A stretch of DNA of 64,000 nucleotides from Pseudomonas mediterranea CFBP 5447 (GTDB taxonomy: Bacteria; Pseudomonadota; Gammaproteobacteria; Pseudomonadales; Pseudomonadaceae). The stretch lies in the NCBI RefSeq assembly GCF_000774145.1, contig NZ_KN322985.1, positions 85,910-149,909 of the forward strand. Direction: 5' to 3'. The notes beneath the pieces were generated by a model. That model ran no database searches and was not told the origin of the DNA. It worked only from the letters and a program-made list of their open reading frames with translations. Shown piece after piece: positions 52,657 to 62,480 of the stretch. Each line of letters begins with the position of its first letter. Positions within the stretch are counted from its first letter, which is position 1. The translations under genes were made by a program, and so were the position numbers.

Positions 52657-55160
52657 TGGCACGCTTGCCGCTGTTGCGCCTGTTCAGTCTCGCTGTCCGT
52701 CAATTGCTGCGCGACGCCCGCGCCGGCGAGTTGCGCGTGTTGTTTTTCGCCTTGCTGGTCGCCGTGGCGGCCAGTACCGCCATCGGCTATTTCGGCGCCC
52801 GGCTCAACGGCGCGATGATGCTGCGCGCTACCGAATTCCTCGGCGCGGACCTGCTGCTCGAAGGCAGTTCGCCTGCCCGTCCCGAGCAGATCCGCAGCGG
52901 CACCGAGCTGGGCCTGGAGCATGCCCGTGTGGTGGAGTTTTCCAGCGTCGTCGCCACCGACAACGGCATCCAGCTTTCCAGCGTCAAGGCTGCCGACGAC
53001 CTCTACCCGCTGCGCGGCGAGCTGAAGAGCGCCCCTTCCCCCTTTGCCCCGGAAGAGCCCGGCGGACGACCGAACCCGGGCGAGGCGTGGGTCGAAGCCC
53101 GGCTGCTGACAGCACTGGACCTGAAGATCGGCGACAGCATCGACGTCGGCAACACCACCTTGCGCCTGAGCCGGGTGCTGACCTACGAGCCGGATCGCGC
53201 CGGCAATTTCTACAGCCTCACGCCCCGGGTCATGATCAACCTCAAGGATCTGGAAGCCACCGGCGTGGTGCAGCCGGGCAGCCGCGTCAGCTATCGCGAC
53301 CTCTGGCGAGGCCCGGCATCCGCCCTGCAAACCTATCGCGACCTGATCAAGCCGGGCCTGGAAGCCAACCAGCGCCTGCAAGATGCCCGCGACGGCAACC
53401 GGCAGATCGGTGGCGCCCTGGGCAAGGCCGAGCGCTACCTGAACATGGCCAGCCTGGTGGCGGTGCTGTTGTCCGGCGTCGCGGTGGCGCTCTCCGCCAA
53501 TCGTTTCGCCACCCGGCGCTTCGATGCCAGTGCACTGTTGCGCTGCCTGGGCCTGTCACGTCGGGAAACCATGCTGCTGTTCAGCCTGCAACTGACGGTA
53601 CTGGGCCTGCTGGCGAGTCTCAGCGGCGCCCTGCTCGGCTGGATCGCCCAGTTGGGACTGTTCGCCCTGCTGCATGACCTGCTCCCCGCCACGGTACCGC
53701 CGGGCGGCCTGTTGCCGGCCATCGCCGGGATCGGCACCGGGCTGGTGGCGCTGGCGGGGTTCGCCCTGCCGCCCCTGGCCGCGTTGGGGCGGGTGCCGCC
53801 ATTGCGCGTATTGCGCCGGGACATGCTGCCCATCCCTTCCAGTACCTGGGTGGTCTATGGTGCCGCGCTGGGTGCCCTTGGCCTGATCATGTGGCGCCTG
53901 AGCCTGGACCTGGTGCTGACCTTCGCCCTGCTCGGCGGCGGTGTCGTCGCCGCGCTGGTGCTCGGCGGCCTGCTGTTGCTGCTGCTTCAAAGCCTGCGTC
54001 GGATGCTTGCCCGTGCGTCCCTGCCCTGGCGGCTGGGGCTCGGCCAGCTGTTGCGCCACCCCCTCGCCGCCGCAGGCCAGGCATTGGCATTCGGCCTGAT
54101 CCTGTTGTCCATGGCCTTGATCGCACTGTTGCGCGGCGAGTTGCTGGACACCTGGCAGAACCAGCTGCCGAAAAATGCTCCCAACTACTTCGCCCTGAAC
54201 ATCCTGCCCAATGACAAGCAGGCCTTCACCGACAAGCTGTTGCAGTTGTCGGCGCAATCGGCCCCGCTCTATCCCGTGGTGCCGGGGCGGCTCATCAGCA
54301 TCAACGGCGAACCGGCCAGGGAGTTCGTCACCAAGGACTCGGCCGGGGACCGCGCACTGCAACGCGACCTGAGCCTGACCTGGGCCGCGGACCTGCCGGA
54401 AGGTAACGTCGTCACCGCCGGGAACTGGTGGCCGCAGCAGCCGCCGGACGATATACCAGGGGTGTCGGTGGAAGGCAAAGTGGCCGAGAACCTGCAGATC
54501 AAGCTGGGCGACCGGCTGGTGTTCAGCGTGGGTGGCGTCAACCGCGAAGCGAAGGTCACCAGCCTGCGGGAGATCAACTGGGACAACTTCCAACCCAACT
54601 TCTTCATGATCTTCCAACCCGGCACCCTGAAGGACTTGCCGGCCACCTACCTCACCAGCTTCTACCTGGCCGCCGGTCACGACCAGCAGATTGTCGACCT
54701 GGCCCGGGCCTTCCCGGCCGTGACGATCCTGCAGGTCGAAGCCTTGCTGCAACAACTGCGCAGCATCCTGGCCCAGGTGACCCTGGCCGTGGAGTATGTG
54801 CTGCTGTTTGTGCTGGCGGCGGGCATGGCGGTGCTGTTCTCCGGACTGCAGGCCACCCTTGATGAACGGATTCGCCAAGGCGCGCTGCTGCGGGCCCTGG
54901 GGGCGGAGCGCCCCCTGCTGGTCAAGGCCCGTCGCATCGAATTCGGCCTGTTGGGTGCGGTCAGCGGGTTGCTGGCGGCCCTGGGCTCGGAACTGGTCAG
55001 CCTGGTGCTCTACCGCTTTGCCTTCGATCTGCCCTGGCATCCGCATCCATGGTTATTGATGTTGCCGCTGGTAGGCGCTTTGCTGATCGGTGCGGCGGGG
55101 GTGTTCGGCACCCGGCGGGCGCTCAACGCCAGCCCGCTGACAGTGTTGCGCGAGGGTTGA
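52656..55160 (+). CDS. ybbP: ABC transporter permease YbbP (FtsX-like)
   Basis: 834 residues, with ten or so predicted membrane helices in the duplicated FtsX/MacB-type layout: an early helix at about 30-50, a large periplasmic region, a block of helices at about 270-500, a second periplasmic region and a C-terminal trio (about 700-830). Ends in RRALNASPLTVLREG, a motif shared by FtsX-family permeases. Translationally coupled to ybbA (TGATG). Probably moves lipid-linked or hydrophobic substrates out of the inner membrane; not proven. Confidence 0.93.
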   Translation: MARLPLLRLFSLAVRQLLRDARAGELRVLFFALLVAVAASTAIGYFGARLNGAMMLRATEFLGADLLLEGSSPARPEQIRSGTELGLEHARVVEFSSVVATDNGIQLSSVKAADDLYPLRGELKSAPSPFAPEEPGGRPNPGEAWVEARLLTALDLKIGDSIDVGNTTLRLSRVLTYEPDRAGNFYSLTPRVMINLKDLEATGVVQPGSRVSYRDLWRGPASALQTYRDLIKPGLEANQRLQDARDGNRQIGGALGKAERYLNMASLVAVLLSGVAVALSANRFATRRFDASALLRCLGLSRRETMLLFSLQLTVLGLLASLSGALLGWIAQLGLFALLHDLLPATVPPGGLLPAIAGIGTGLVALAGFALPPLAALGRVPPLRVLRRDMLPIPSSTWVVYGAALGALGLIMWRLSLDLVLTFALLGGGVVAALVLGGLLLLLLQSLRRMLARASLPWRLGLGQLLRHPLAAAGQALAFGLILLSMALIALLRGELLDTWQNQLPKNAPNYFALNILPNDKQAFTDKLLQLSAQSAPLYPVVPGRLISINGEPAREFVTKDSAGDRALQRDLSLTWAADLPEGNVVTAGNWWPQQPPDDIPGVSVEGKVAENLQIKLGDRLVFSVGGVNREAKVTSLREINWDNFQPNFFMIFQPGTLKDLPATYLTSFYLAAGHDQQIVDLARAFPAVTILQVEALLQQLRSILAQVTLAVEYVLLFVLAAGMAVLFSGLQATLDERIRQGALLRALGAERPLLVKARRIEFGLLGAVSGLLAALGSELVSLVLYRFAFDLPWHPHPWLLMLPLVGALLIGAAGVFGTRRALNASPLTVLREG

Positions 55161-55194
55161 TAGACTTCCGTCCTCACCATCACAAGAAATTGCC

Positions 55195-55692
55195 ATGAGC
55201 CGTTATCGCCCACCTCGCACCGCTGGCACCGCGCTGATCACCCCCGAGGGCGAGGCGCGGATGCGCGCCGAGTTCCACGAGCTTTGGCATGTGCGCCGCC
55301 CTCAAGTGACCCAGGCGGTCAGCGAGGCGGCGGCCCAGGGGGATCGTTCGGAGAATGCCGAATACACCTACGGCAAGAAAATGCTGCGGGAAATCGACAG
55401 CCGCGTCCGCTTCCTCACCAAGCGCCTCGAAGCACTCAAAGTCGTCAGTGAAAAACCCAGCGACCCGAACAAGGTGTATTTCGGCGCCTGGGTCACGGTC
55501 GAGGACGAGGACGGTAACGAGGCTCGCTATCGCATCGTCGGGCCTGATGAACTGGACTTGAAGCAGAACCTGATCAGCATCGACTCGCCGCTGGCGCGGG
55601 CACTGATTGGCAAGGCACTGGACGCTGAAGTCAGGGTGCTGACACCGACAGGCGAGAAACTGGTCTATATCGTGGACATCACTTATCCATGA
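55195..55692 (+). CDS. greB: Transcription elongation factor GreB
   Basis: 165 residues. N-terminal coiled coil (about 10-80) with the catalytic acidic tip at about DRSENAEYTYGKK and a C-terminal FKBP-like domain with SIDSPLARALIGK. GreB binds the secondary channel of RNA polymerase and stimulates cleavage of backtracked RNA. The AEYTYGKK motif identifies GreB over GreA. A second Gre-like protein lies at 42930. Confidence 0.95.
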   Translation: MSRYRPPRTAGTALITPEGEARMRAEFHELWHVRRPQVTQAVSEAAAQGDRSENAEYTYGKKMLREIDSRVRFLTKRLEALKVVSEKPSDPNKVYFGAWVTVEDEDGNEARYRIVGPDELDLKQNLISIDSPLARALIGKALDAEVRVLTPTGEKLVYIVDITYP

Positions 55693-55828
55693 CCCGCTGA
55701 TAAAGCCCCTCCGCCTCGAAACATCCCAGCAAACTTGATCCTTTGACAAGATGACAGCGCTGCGCAGAATGAACGGCGCGCGCTGCCTCGCGCCTTTCGC
55801 TCAGAACATTATTCAAGGATGAATAATC

Positions 55829-56716
55829 ATGAAGGCTACCCACCATGGATTGGACTGCTGGATGTACAACACCCCTCAGTTATACAAACTGCGCATCGAC
55901 GAACTGATTCTGCCCGGCACCCATGACTCCGGCGCGGACAAAAAAGCCCCAAACCCTACACTGCCTCAGGAAAAAACCCAGGACGTACCGATCATCGAAC
56001 AGATCCTGGCAGGCTTTCGCGTGCTCGACCTGCGCGTGGAGTTCTCCGCCAATGCCTCCGTCGGCAGCGACAAGCGCTTCCAACTGTTTCACCTCACCTC
56101 CTCCGGACGCACGGTGGGCGGTGACGTTCTGGCACCATTGAATGAGTTTTACGATGACCCCGAACACAAGGCCGCGAGGGCAAGGGAAATCGTTATCTTG
56201 AACTTCCATAAGTTCAAGCATTTCAACCGAGCCATCCACCGGGAATTGCACAGCCTGATCGACTCGAAAATCGGACAACGGCTGGTCCCCCGCAACTGGC
56301 GGCGTTCAACGCTGGGAGATATATGGACTCATCGCCCGGAGAGGACCGTGGTCATTGCCTACAATCATCGCGTGAGGGCCAAGTACTGGAAAGGCGTGGA
56401 GCATCAATGGAGCGGCCAGAACCTGAACACTACCGCAGCCTTGAAGACATTCATGGATGAACAATCCGCCAGGAAGAAACCTGACTTCGTATTGCGCTCG
56501 ATACAATGCGCCAAATACGTGCTGCCCTTTCATCTTCCCGACGACTTCAGTGGAAAGATAGATGAGTGGTTCGAGTCCAGGAACAGCAACAGTTATATCC
56601 AGCGCTTCCACATCATCAATACCGATTGGTCGACCCGCAGCCGAATTGTATTCAACTGCATGCACGCCAACGGAATAAGGGCAATGGCCAAGGCAGACAG
56701 CCTCAACGTCGAGTGA
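55829..56716 (+). CDS. PI-PLC X-domain protein
   Basis: 295 residues. Begins directly with catalytic-domain sequence: ILPGTHDSGADKK supplies the first active-site His (His32), GFRVLDLRVEFS the Arg/Asp pair near 68-72, and FQLFHLTSSG the second His (about 89). These are features of bacterial PI-specific phospholipase C and related phosphodiesterases. No signal peptide, lipobox or membrane helix is present, and the gene is richer in AT than its neighbours. An acquired enzyme or exported effector is possible. Ends 14 bases into the convergent gene. Confidence 0.85.
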   Translation: MKATHHGLDCWMYNTPQLYKLRIDELILPGTHDSGADKKAPNPTLPQEKTQDVPIIEQILAGFRVLDLRVEFSANASVGSDKRFQLFHLTSSGRTVGGDVLAPLNEFYDDPEHKAARAREIVILNFHKFKHFNRAIHRELHSLIDSKIGQRLVPRNWRRSTLGDIWTHRPERTVVIAYNHRVRAKYWKGVEHQWSGQNLNTTAALKTFMDEQSARKKPDFVLRSIQCAKYVLPFHLPDDFSGKIDEWFESRNSNSYIQRFHIINTDWSTRSRIVFNCMHANGIRAMAKADSLNVE

Positions 56717-57008
56717 TCAGCCCTTGCCGCGCCACACGGGTCAACTGCCGGATCATTTCAGGAGCATCCGCCGCGCTGGGTGATTGAATGACCGCCAGAT
56801 CGAAACTGTCGTTGGCGAAACGTGCCAGGGACTCGCCATCTTCGACAAACTGGATCAGGAACGCAGCGGGCCCGTGGCTGCGACGCGGCCAGCCATCGAG
56901 ATAACGCAACAGCGTTGGCTGATGGGTACCGCCCAAGAGGATTTTTGGATTGCGTTGAAGACTCGCCGTGATCGGCGCAAGACGTACAAGGGGGCTGGGT
57001 GCATTCAT
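56703..57008 (-). CDS. Conserved hypothetical protein, 101 residues
   Basis: Start at ATG 57008 (MNAPSPLVRLAPITASL); in-frame extension to 57059 looks non-homologous. A short alpha/beta protein with LLRYLDGWPRRSHGPAAFLI and FDLAVIQSPSAADAPEMIRQ then LTRVARQGLI, which recalls the C-terminal half of a Rossmann methyltransferase but lacks a SAM loop. Function unknown. Its end overlaps the convergent PI-PLC gene. Confidence 0.65.
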   Translation of the reverse strand: MNAPSPLVRLAPITASLQRNPKILLGGTHQPTLLRYLDGWPRRSHGPAAFLIQFVEDGESLARFANDSFDLAVIQSPSAADAPEMIRQLTRVARQGLITRR

Positions 57009-57210
57009 CGTGTCGTGTCTCTGCCTCAAAAAGTCTGCATGGCAGGTGAGAGGCAACACCGAACCAGCGCTTTAGCGGTATTTCGAAGCCTGTTCCAAGC
57101 TTCTCACGATGACTGGATGAGTCACCTGGCGCCCCGCAAGTAGCTGTTTAAATCGGCGCATGAGCAGCATCCTAGAGAAGCCGACGGGCCAGTGTCAAGA
57201 ATCTGCAGCC

Positions 57211-57240
57211 ACAAAAAAGGCCCGTACCAGACGGGCCTTC
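57211..57240 (-). terminator. Terminator of the DoxX gene
   Basis: AAGGCCCGT and ACGGGCCTT pair around ACCAG; on the minus strand a run of T follows. About 20 bases downstream of the DoxX stop. Confidence 0.88.
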
Positions 57241-57258
57241 GAGGGTTCGACTCGGTGA

Positions 57259-57693
57259 TCAGCCGGCGATGGCGCGATCAATCGACAGCTTGCCGGCGCC
57301 CTCGATCAACACCGCAATACTCGCGGCCAGCAACGCCAGGGCAAATTCATAACCATTGTTCGCCATGAACAGGCCGTTGCCGATGTGCACGGAAAAAATG
57401 GCCACCAGGGAGAGGAAGGCCAGCCCCAGCGCCGCCGGACGAGCCAGCAGGCCCACGATCAATGCCAGCCCGGCAAAAAACTCGGTGCCACCGGCCAATG
57501 TGGCCATTACGTAGCCGGGTGTCAGGCCGATGCTTTCCATCCACTGCGCGGTACCCGCCAGCCCGTAGCCACCGAACAGACCAAAGAGCTTCTGCGAGCC
57601 GTGAGCCGCGAAGATGACACCGACTGCGATGCGCAGGACGGTCAGGCCGAAGCCGGCACGGGTAGACAGGATTTTGTTGATGAAGGAGCTCAT
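57259..57693 (-). CDS. DoxX family membrane protein
   Basis: 144 residues with four hydrophobic helices. The N-terminal LTVLRIAVGVIFAAHGSQKLFG and the following GGYGLAGTAQWMESIGL are DoxX/YphA hallmarks, and EFFAGLALIVGLLARPAALG continues the family. Members are linked to quinone chemistry and oxidative stress, yet most have no assigned reaction. Monocistronic with its own terminator. Confidence 0.92.
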   Translation of the reverse strand: MSSFINKILSTRAGFGLTVLRIAVGVIFAAHGSQKLFGLFGGYGLAGTAQWMESIGLTPGYVMATLAGGTEFFAGLALIVGLLARPAALGLAFLSLVAIFSVHIGNGLFMANNGYEFALALLAASIAVLIEGAGKLSIDRAIAG

Positions 57694-57793
57694 AGGTTCA
57701 TTTCCTTGGAATGTGTGGGATGGGGCGCCATATTAATCAGTTAAATTCATATGAAAAGCGCAAAAAATGCGCCATACAAATCTATTTATTCGA

Positions 57794-59215
57794 TCACTTG
57801 CGCAGTGCAACCTTTTGCTCCTTCGGTTCCAACGACTCCCGCTCCCGATCAAACGCCAGATAATATTTGTTCACACTATTAACGTAGCTGACGGCGCCCA
57901 TTCCTACCTGCTCCATGGCAATGCGTTCGACCTGGAAAAACCACTGGTTGGGATTCAATCCCCGCCGCCGGGCCTCGGCACGCATGCCCTGGACGCGCTC
58001 GGGCCCCATGTTGTAGGCGGCCAGCACAAAAGCCATGCGTTCGCGCTCGTTGAGCTTGGGACTTGAGAAAAACTTGCGGCGAATCATGGCCAGATACTTC
58101 GCACCGGCCTGGACATTGGCGTCCAGGTTCTGAATGTTGCCAACCCCGACCCGCTGGGCCGCCGCCGGCGTGATCTGCATCAGCCCGGTGGGGCCGCTAC
58201 CGCTGCGGGCGCTGGGTAGCAGGGCGGACTCCTTGAAGGCCAGGGCCGCCAGGTTGAGCCAGTCCATATCCTGGGCCTCGGCATGTTTTTGCAGCACCGG
58301 GCGCAGCTTCTCCAGCCGCTGGCGGTCGGCCCGGGCCAGCGGATAATGAACCTGGTACAAACGGCGGTAGATGCGCAGGAAAGCCGCGTCCTCGTTGGAG
58401 GGTGCCTTGTAGGTCGTCAGGAAGCCGTTGATGCTCGCTCGCAGCATGGCGGCGTCGCGGCGAACGAACCAATGTTCGTTATCCGGGTCACCGATCAGCA
58501 ACTGCCGATCGAAACGCAGCTTGGGCAGGATCTTGCCCCAGCGCTCGGCGATGGGTTGCTCGACAATGGTCAGATGGAAAATCCCGCCCTGGACCATTTC
58601 CAGCACATCCTCCACCGCCAGGGTGGGGTCGACCCATTCGATCTTCACCGGCGATAACTTGAGCAGCGCCAGCTTCTGATTGATCTGGCCCACCGCCTCC
58701 CCCGCCGCACTGCCATTGGGCAAGGCCAGGGTCTTGCCGGACAGCTGTTCCACCCGGGTGTAGCGTTTCTCCCCCTTGATGCCCACCAGCATCAGCGGCA
58801 CGCCGCTGCGAATCGGATCGCTGGCACTGACCGCGTGACTGGCCAGGGGCTCGAGCAATTCGCCCGGCGCGACAAGGTCGCCCTCTCCTCGCTGCAGGGC
58901 ACCGAGCAATTGGTCCTTGGCCTTGGGAATGATCTTGAGGGTGATTTCCTGGCCATCCCGGGCATGACCGTTGAGGTATTGTTCGAATGCCCGCAAACGA
59001 TGATATTCGACACCGATGGGTTGCCCCTGGACTTCCCCGGAGCTGTTGCGGCTTTGGTTGACCAATACTTTCAGTACGCGACTGCTGCGGATCTGCGCCA
59101 AGTCGCGCACCGTCCCTGGCGCCACCGCCTGCACGGGCCCGGGCAGCCGCGCCTCGGCCGGCATCGGCAGCAACAGTGAGCAACACAGCAGTAGCAACAC
59201 CTGGGGACGTGTCAT
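57794..59215 (-). CDS. MltF-like membrane-bound lytic murein transglycosylase
   Basis: 473 residues from ATG 59215. Signal sequence LLLLCCSLLLPMPAEA, an SBP_bac_3 regulatory domain (about 45-285), then a transglycosylase SLT domain with catalytic Glu in LAALAFKESALLP and GPTGLMQITPAAAQRVG and FVLAAYNMGPERVQ. It cleaves peptidoglycan to 1,6-anhydro ends, with the SBP domain binding muropeptides. The position relative to oprI and tesA fits what I recall as mltF2 in P. aeruginosa. Confidence 0.92.
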   Translation of the reverse strand: MTRPQVLLLLCCSLLLPMPAEARLPGPVQAVAPGTVRDLAQIRSSRVLKVLVNQSRNSSGEVQGQPIGVEYHRLRAFEQYLNGHARDGQEITLKIIPKAKDQLLGALQRGEGDLVAPGELLEPLASHAVSASDPIRSGVPLMLVGIKGEKRYTRVEQLSGKTLALPNGSAAGEAVGQINQKLALLKLSPVKIEWVDPTLAVEDVLEMVQGGIFHLTIVEQPIAERWGKILPKLRFDRQLLIGDPDNEHWFVRRDAAMLRASINGFLTTYKAPSNEDAAFLRIYRRLYQVHYPLARADRQRLEKLRPVLQKHAEAQDMDWLNLAALAFKESALLPSARSGSGPTGLMQITPAAAQRVGVGNIQNLDANVQAGAKYLAMIRRKFFSSPKLNERERMAFVLAAYNMGPERVQGMRAEARRRGLNPNQWFFQVERIAMEQVGMGAVSYVNSVNKYYLAFDRERESLEPKEQKVALRK

Positions 59216-59452
59216 CCACTCTCCGGAAGGAATACCGCGCCCCCGCCTTCCTGAAAAAAAGAGGCTTGGGTCGACAGAAACAGAGCACCTGGGGCGCTGA
59301 AAAGTGCGCAAGACTGGCACAGCGATGGCTTTTATACCAACCCGACCTGTCTCGTGGCCTCAACAGACAGCCTCAACTCGTTGTAGTTCTTGGCTTTTCT
59401 TATAAATCTACAGCTCTGATATGCTTTCCGGCCTTTGGGCCGAGGTAGCACC

Positions 59453-60259
59453 ATGCAACTCATCGATATCGGCGTCAACCTGACCAACCCCAGTTTCGCT
59501 GACAAACACCAGGCGGTGCTTGAGCGCGCCTATGAAGCGGGGGTGTGCCAATTGGTATTGACCGGCACCAGCATCGAGGGCAGCGAACAGGCGCTTGAAC
59601 TCTGTCAACAGCTGGATGAGAGCGGCGAACGCCTGTTCTCCACCGCCGGCATCCATCCCCACAGCGCCAGCGACTGGACCGCCGACAGCGCCCGGCACCT
59701 CAAGGACCTGCTGAAGCAAAACCGCGTCCGTGCGGTGGGAGAATGCGGACTGGATTTCAACCGGGACTTCGCCCCTCGCCCACAACAGGAGAAGGTCCTG
59801 GAAGAACACCTCGCCCTGGCGGCAGAGCTGCAGCTTCCGGTCTTTCTGCACGAACGCGACGCCGACCAGCGCTTGTTGGAGATCCTGCGGGATTTCCGCG
59901 ACCGTCTGCCGGCGGCTGTGGTGCATTGCTTTACCGGCGAGAAGAAGGCGCTGTTCAACTACCTCGACCTGGACCTGCACATCGGCATCACCGGCTGGAT
60001 CTGCGATGAACGCCGGGGCACGCATTTGCATCCGTTGGTACGCGAGATCCCTCGCGGGCGGCTGATGCTCGAAAGCGATGCTCCCTACCTGCTGCCCCGC
60101 ACCTTGCGTCCCAAACCCAAGAACGGTCGCAACGAGCCGGCCTACCTGACGGAAGTCTTGCGGGAAATCGCCTTGCATCGGGGCGAAACCCAGGATGACC
60201 TGGCGGCACACAGCACAGCATGCGCGCGGGCCTTCTTCGGGTTGCCCACGATCTCCTGA
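59453..60259 (+). CDS. tatD: TatD family metal-dependent DNase
   Basis: 268 residues from ATG 59453. TIM-barrel amidohydrolase-like nuclease: [52 protein letters not shown] and [12 protein letters not shown] carry the metal ligands in order. TatD is a 3'-5' exonuclease with DNA-repair and quality-control roles. Close to E. coli TatD throughout. Divergent from the MltF-like gene. Confidence 0.95.
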   Translation: MQLIDIGVNLTNPSFADKHQAVLERAYEAGVCQLVLTGTSIEGSEQALELCQQLDESGERLFSTAGIHPHSASDWTADSARHLKDLLKQNRVRAVGECGLDFNRDFAPRPQQEKVLEEHLALAAELQLPVFLHERDADQRLLEILRDFRDRLPAAVVHCFTGEKKALFNYLDLDLHIGITGWICDERRGTHLHPLVREIPRGRLMLESDAPYLLPRTLRPKPKNGRNEPAYLTEVLREIALHRGETQDDLAAHSTACARAFFGLPTIS

Positions 60260-60270
60260 ACCCAGATCCC

Positions 60271-60361
60271 TTGTGGGAGCGAGCCTGCTCGCGATGGCGG
60301 TTAGTCAGCTTGCAGATAGGTGACTGACCCACCGCTATCGCGAGCAGGCTCGCTCCCACGG
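60271..60361. repeat. REP doublet (GTGGGAGCGAGC family)
   Basis: TTGTGGGAGCGAGCCTGCTC faces GCGAGCAGGCTCGCTCCCAC about 40 bases away. Located between tatD and a chemoreceptor gene. Confidence 0.9.
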
Positions 60362-60490
60362 GGGCCCTTCTACAAAAGCTTCTGGCCAGCCATCAGCTCT
60401 GTTGACCCACATCAAAACTCCAGCCTCCGAAATAGCGGCAGAATAATGGCACCTTGCCAAAACTGTTTCCGCTATCAGAGAAGACCTTCC

Positions 60491-61972
60491 ATGGGTGCCT
60501 GGCTTAGCAATATCTCATTGAAATACAAATTCTGGGCGGTCAATGCGGTCGCGTTCGTGACCACCTTGCTGCTCGTGCTCTATGCGGTGCAACTCGAACA
60601 ACAGGCCCGCAATCAGGCGGCCCGGGAGAATGCCCAGGCCCAGGCGCGCCTGTTCAGCACCTGGCCGGCCGGGCAAGCGCTGCCCAAGGCCGACAACCTG
60701 CTGGCTTTCCAGCAAGGCCAGGCGCCCACGTTCAACGCTCAGTCGTTGCCTTCCCTGGCGCAGGCGCAGGGCTGGGTCGATCTGGATCCCAAGCCGCTCG
60801 TCGGTCATCAGCCGTTGCTGGGCGCTGAAGTCATCCAACGCGGCAACGGCCAACAACTTGCCATCCTGGCCCAGGGTGCAAGCCTGAGTCAGGTATTCGG
60901 CGAGCGTTTCGGCCAATACGCCGTGGCGGTATTCGTATTGATGCTGGCCATGCTGGGCGCGTCGCAGCTGTTGATCCGCTTCCTGTTGAGCCAGCTCAAC
61001 ACCCTGAAGGACGTGATGCTGCATGTGGAGAAAACCGGCGATCTGTCCGCCCGCGTGCCCCTGGCCTGCGAGGATGAAGTAGGCCAGATGGCCGCCGCAT
61101 TCAACGCCATGCAGGCCGGTTATCAACGGGTGGTCGATACCGTGGCCAGCACCGCCCGCCAACTGGACAGTGGCGCGGCACGATTGGCTTCGAGCATGAG
61201 CGAGGTTCGCCACGGCATGCTTGGGCAGCAGAGCGAAACCGATCAGGCGGCGACGGCGATCAATGAGATGTCCGCCACGGTGTATCACATCGCCCAACAT
61301 GCCGGCGCCACTCGCGACCTGTCGAAAGCCGCCGACACCCTGGCCGGCAATGGCCGCGAGGTGGTCAATCGGGTGGAGCAGTCAATTACCGGCCTGTCCT
61401 CCGGGGTGCAGCAGACCGCCGAAATGATCCAGCGCCTGGCCGAAGACAGTCAAAAGATCAACAGCGTGGTCAGCGTGATCCACAGCATCGCGGAGCAGAC
61501 CAACCTGTTGGCTCTCAACGCCGCCATCGAAGCGGCGCGGGCCGGGGAAATGGGACGGGGGTTTGCCGTGGTGGCCGACGAGGTACGCAACCTCGCCAAA
61601 CGGGTGCAGATCTCCACGGATGAAATCACCACCATGGTGTCAGCCCTGCAGGCGGGCACCCAGGACGCGGTGGACTTCATGCAGGAAAGCTCCTACAAGG
61701 CCGACGATTGCGTACAGCAGGCCCGCGAAGCCGGCGAGGCACTGGCGCAGATCACCGGAGCGGTGGCCCAGATGCGCGAGAGCAACACGCAGATCGCCGT
61801 CGCCGCCGAGCAACAAAGCCAGGTGGCCGAGGAAATGAACCGGGCAGTGGTGGGCATTCGCGACGTGACCGAAAACACCGTGCGCCAGACCGTGGACTCG
61901 GCTACCACTAGTCATGAACTGGCGACCCTGGCGGGCGAACTGAGCAAGGCGATCGGGCAGCTCAAGCTTTAG
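60491..61972 (+). CDS. Methyl-accepting chemotaxis protein
   Basis: 493 residues from ATG 60491; an earlier in-frame ATG at 60320 lies in REP sequence. Helix 1 (about 14-35), a short periplasmic domain of about 105 residues, helix 2 (about 143-163), HAMP, then a long cytoplasmic coiled coil with the tip [19 protein letters not shown] at about 334-352. The small sensor is too short for a four-helix bundle of Tar type, so the ligand may be a small molecule or signal sensed through another protein. No che genes adjoin. Confidence 0.95.
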   Translation: MGAWLSNISLKYKFWAVNAVAFVTTLLLVLYAVQLEQQARNQAARENAQAQARLFSTWPAGQALPKADNLLAFQQGQAPTFNAQSLPSLAQAQGWVDLDPKPLVGHQPLLGAEVIQRGNGQQLAILAQGASLSQVFGERFGQYAVAVFVLMLAMLGASQLLIRFLLSQLNTLKDVMLHVEKTGDLSARVPLACEDEVGQMAAAFNAMQAGYQRVVDTVASTARQLDSGAARLASSMSEVRHGMLGQQSETDQAATAINEMSATVYHIAQHAGATRDLSKAADTLAGNGREVVNRVEQSITGLSSGVQQTAEMIQRLAEDSQKINSVVSVIHSIAEQTNLLALNAAIEAARAGEMGRGFAVVADEVRNLAKRVQISTDEITTMVSALQAGTQDAVDFMQESSYKADDCVQQAREAGEALAQITGAVAQMRESNTQIAVAAEQQSQVAEEMNRAVVGIRDVTENTVRQTVDSATTSHELATLAGELSKAIGQLKL

Positions 61973-62007
61973 AACTGCGTGCGGGAGGCCTCGACTGCGC
62001 TTCCCTT

Positions 62008-62137
62008 GTGGCGAGGGGATTTATCCCCGCTGGGTCGCACAGCGACCCCAATACAGCTGACCAAAGTTTCAAGTCTTATGAAGGCTGCTTTTGAGAGGGG
62101 CGCTTCGCCCCCCAACGGGGATAAATCCCCTCGCCAC
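62008..62137. repeat. REP doublet (GTGGCGAGGGGATTTATCC family)
   Basis: GTGGCGAGGGGATTTATCCC and GGGATAAATCCCCTCGCCAC form the ends, enclosing two smaller hairpins (GGGTCGCACAGCGACCC and GGGGCGCTTCGCCCCCC). A third REP family, different from those seen above. Confidence 0.9.
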
Positions 62138-62260
62138 AAAAGTAACTCTCACCTCCACAGTCATGGTCACCTATCGCATCCATAGCCAACCGCGATTCGC
62201 CGCCCCACCCCGCCGCGCCTATTCTTGTATCAATCGATGTCAGGAATAAGGAACCGCATC

Positions 62261-62467
62261 ATGCACAAACCTCACTTCCCCCTTGCAGGCTGGCAATGGC
62301 GCGCCTTCAACCCGACCCATCTGGGGTTGCAGCTGATCGCCGTGCCCTTGCTCATCATCGCGTCGTTGCTGATCGTCTCGGGCGCGCTCAACCTGAACCT
62401 GGCGGACATCAGCATTGGCATCATCGCGGTATTCGCCTCGCTGGGATTGTTGCGTCAACCTCACTGA
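62261..62467 (+). CDS. Small two-helix membrane protein
   Basis: 68 residues from ATG 62261, with AATAAGGAA as ribosome site. Two hydrophobic segments (LGLQLIAVPLLIIASLLIVSG and ADISIGIIAVFASLGLL) preceded by a short amphipathic start. I do not recognise the family; it looks like a conserved small Pseudomonas inner-membrane protein. Convergent with the thioesterase gene. Confidence 0.7.
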   Translation: MHKPHFPLAGWQWRAFNPTHLGLQLIAVPLLIIASLLIVSGALNLNLADISIGIIAVFASLGLLRQPH

Positions 62468-62480
62468 GCGCCCACGTACC

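Noticed and set aside
53556..55046. 496-codon open frame opposite ybbP
   Set aside because: Gln/His-rich shadow product without similarity to any family.
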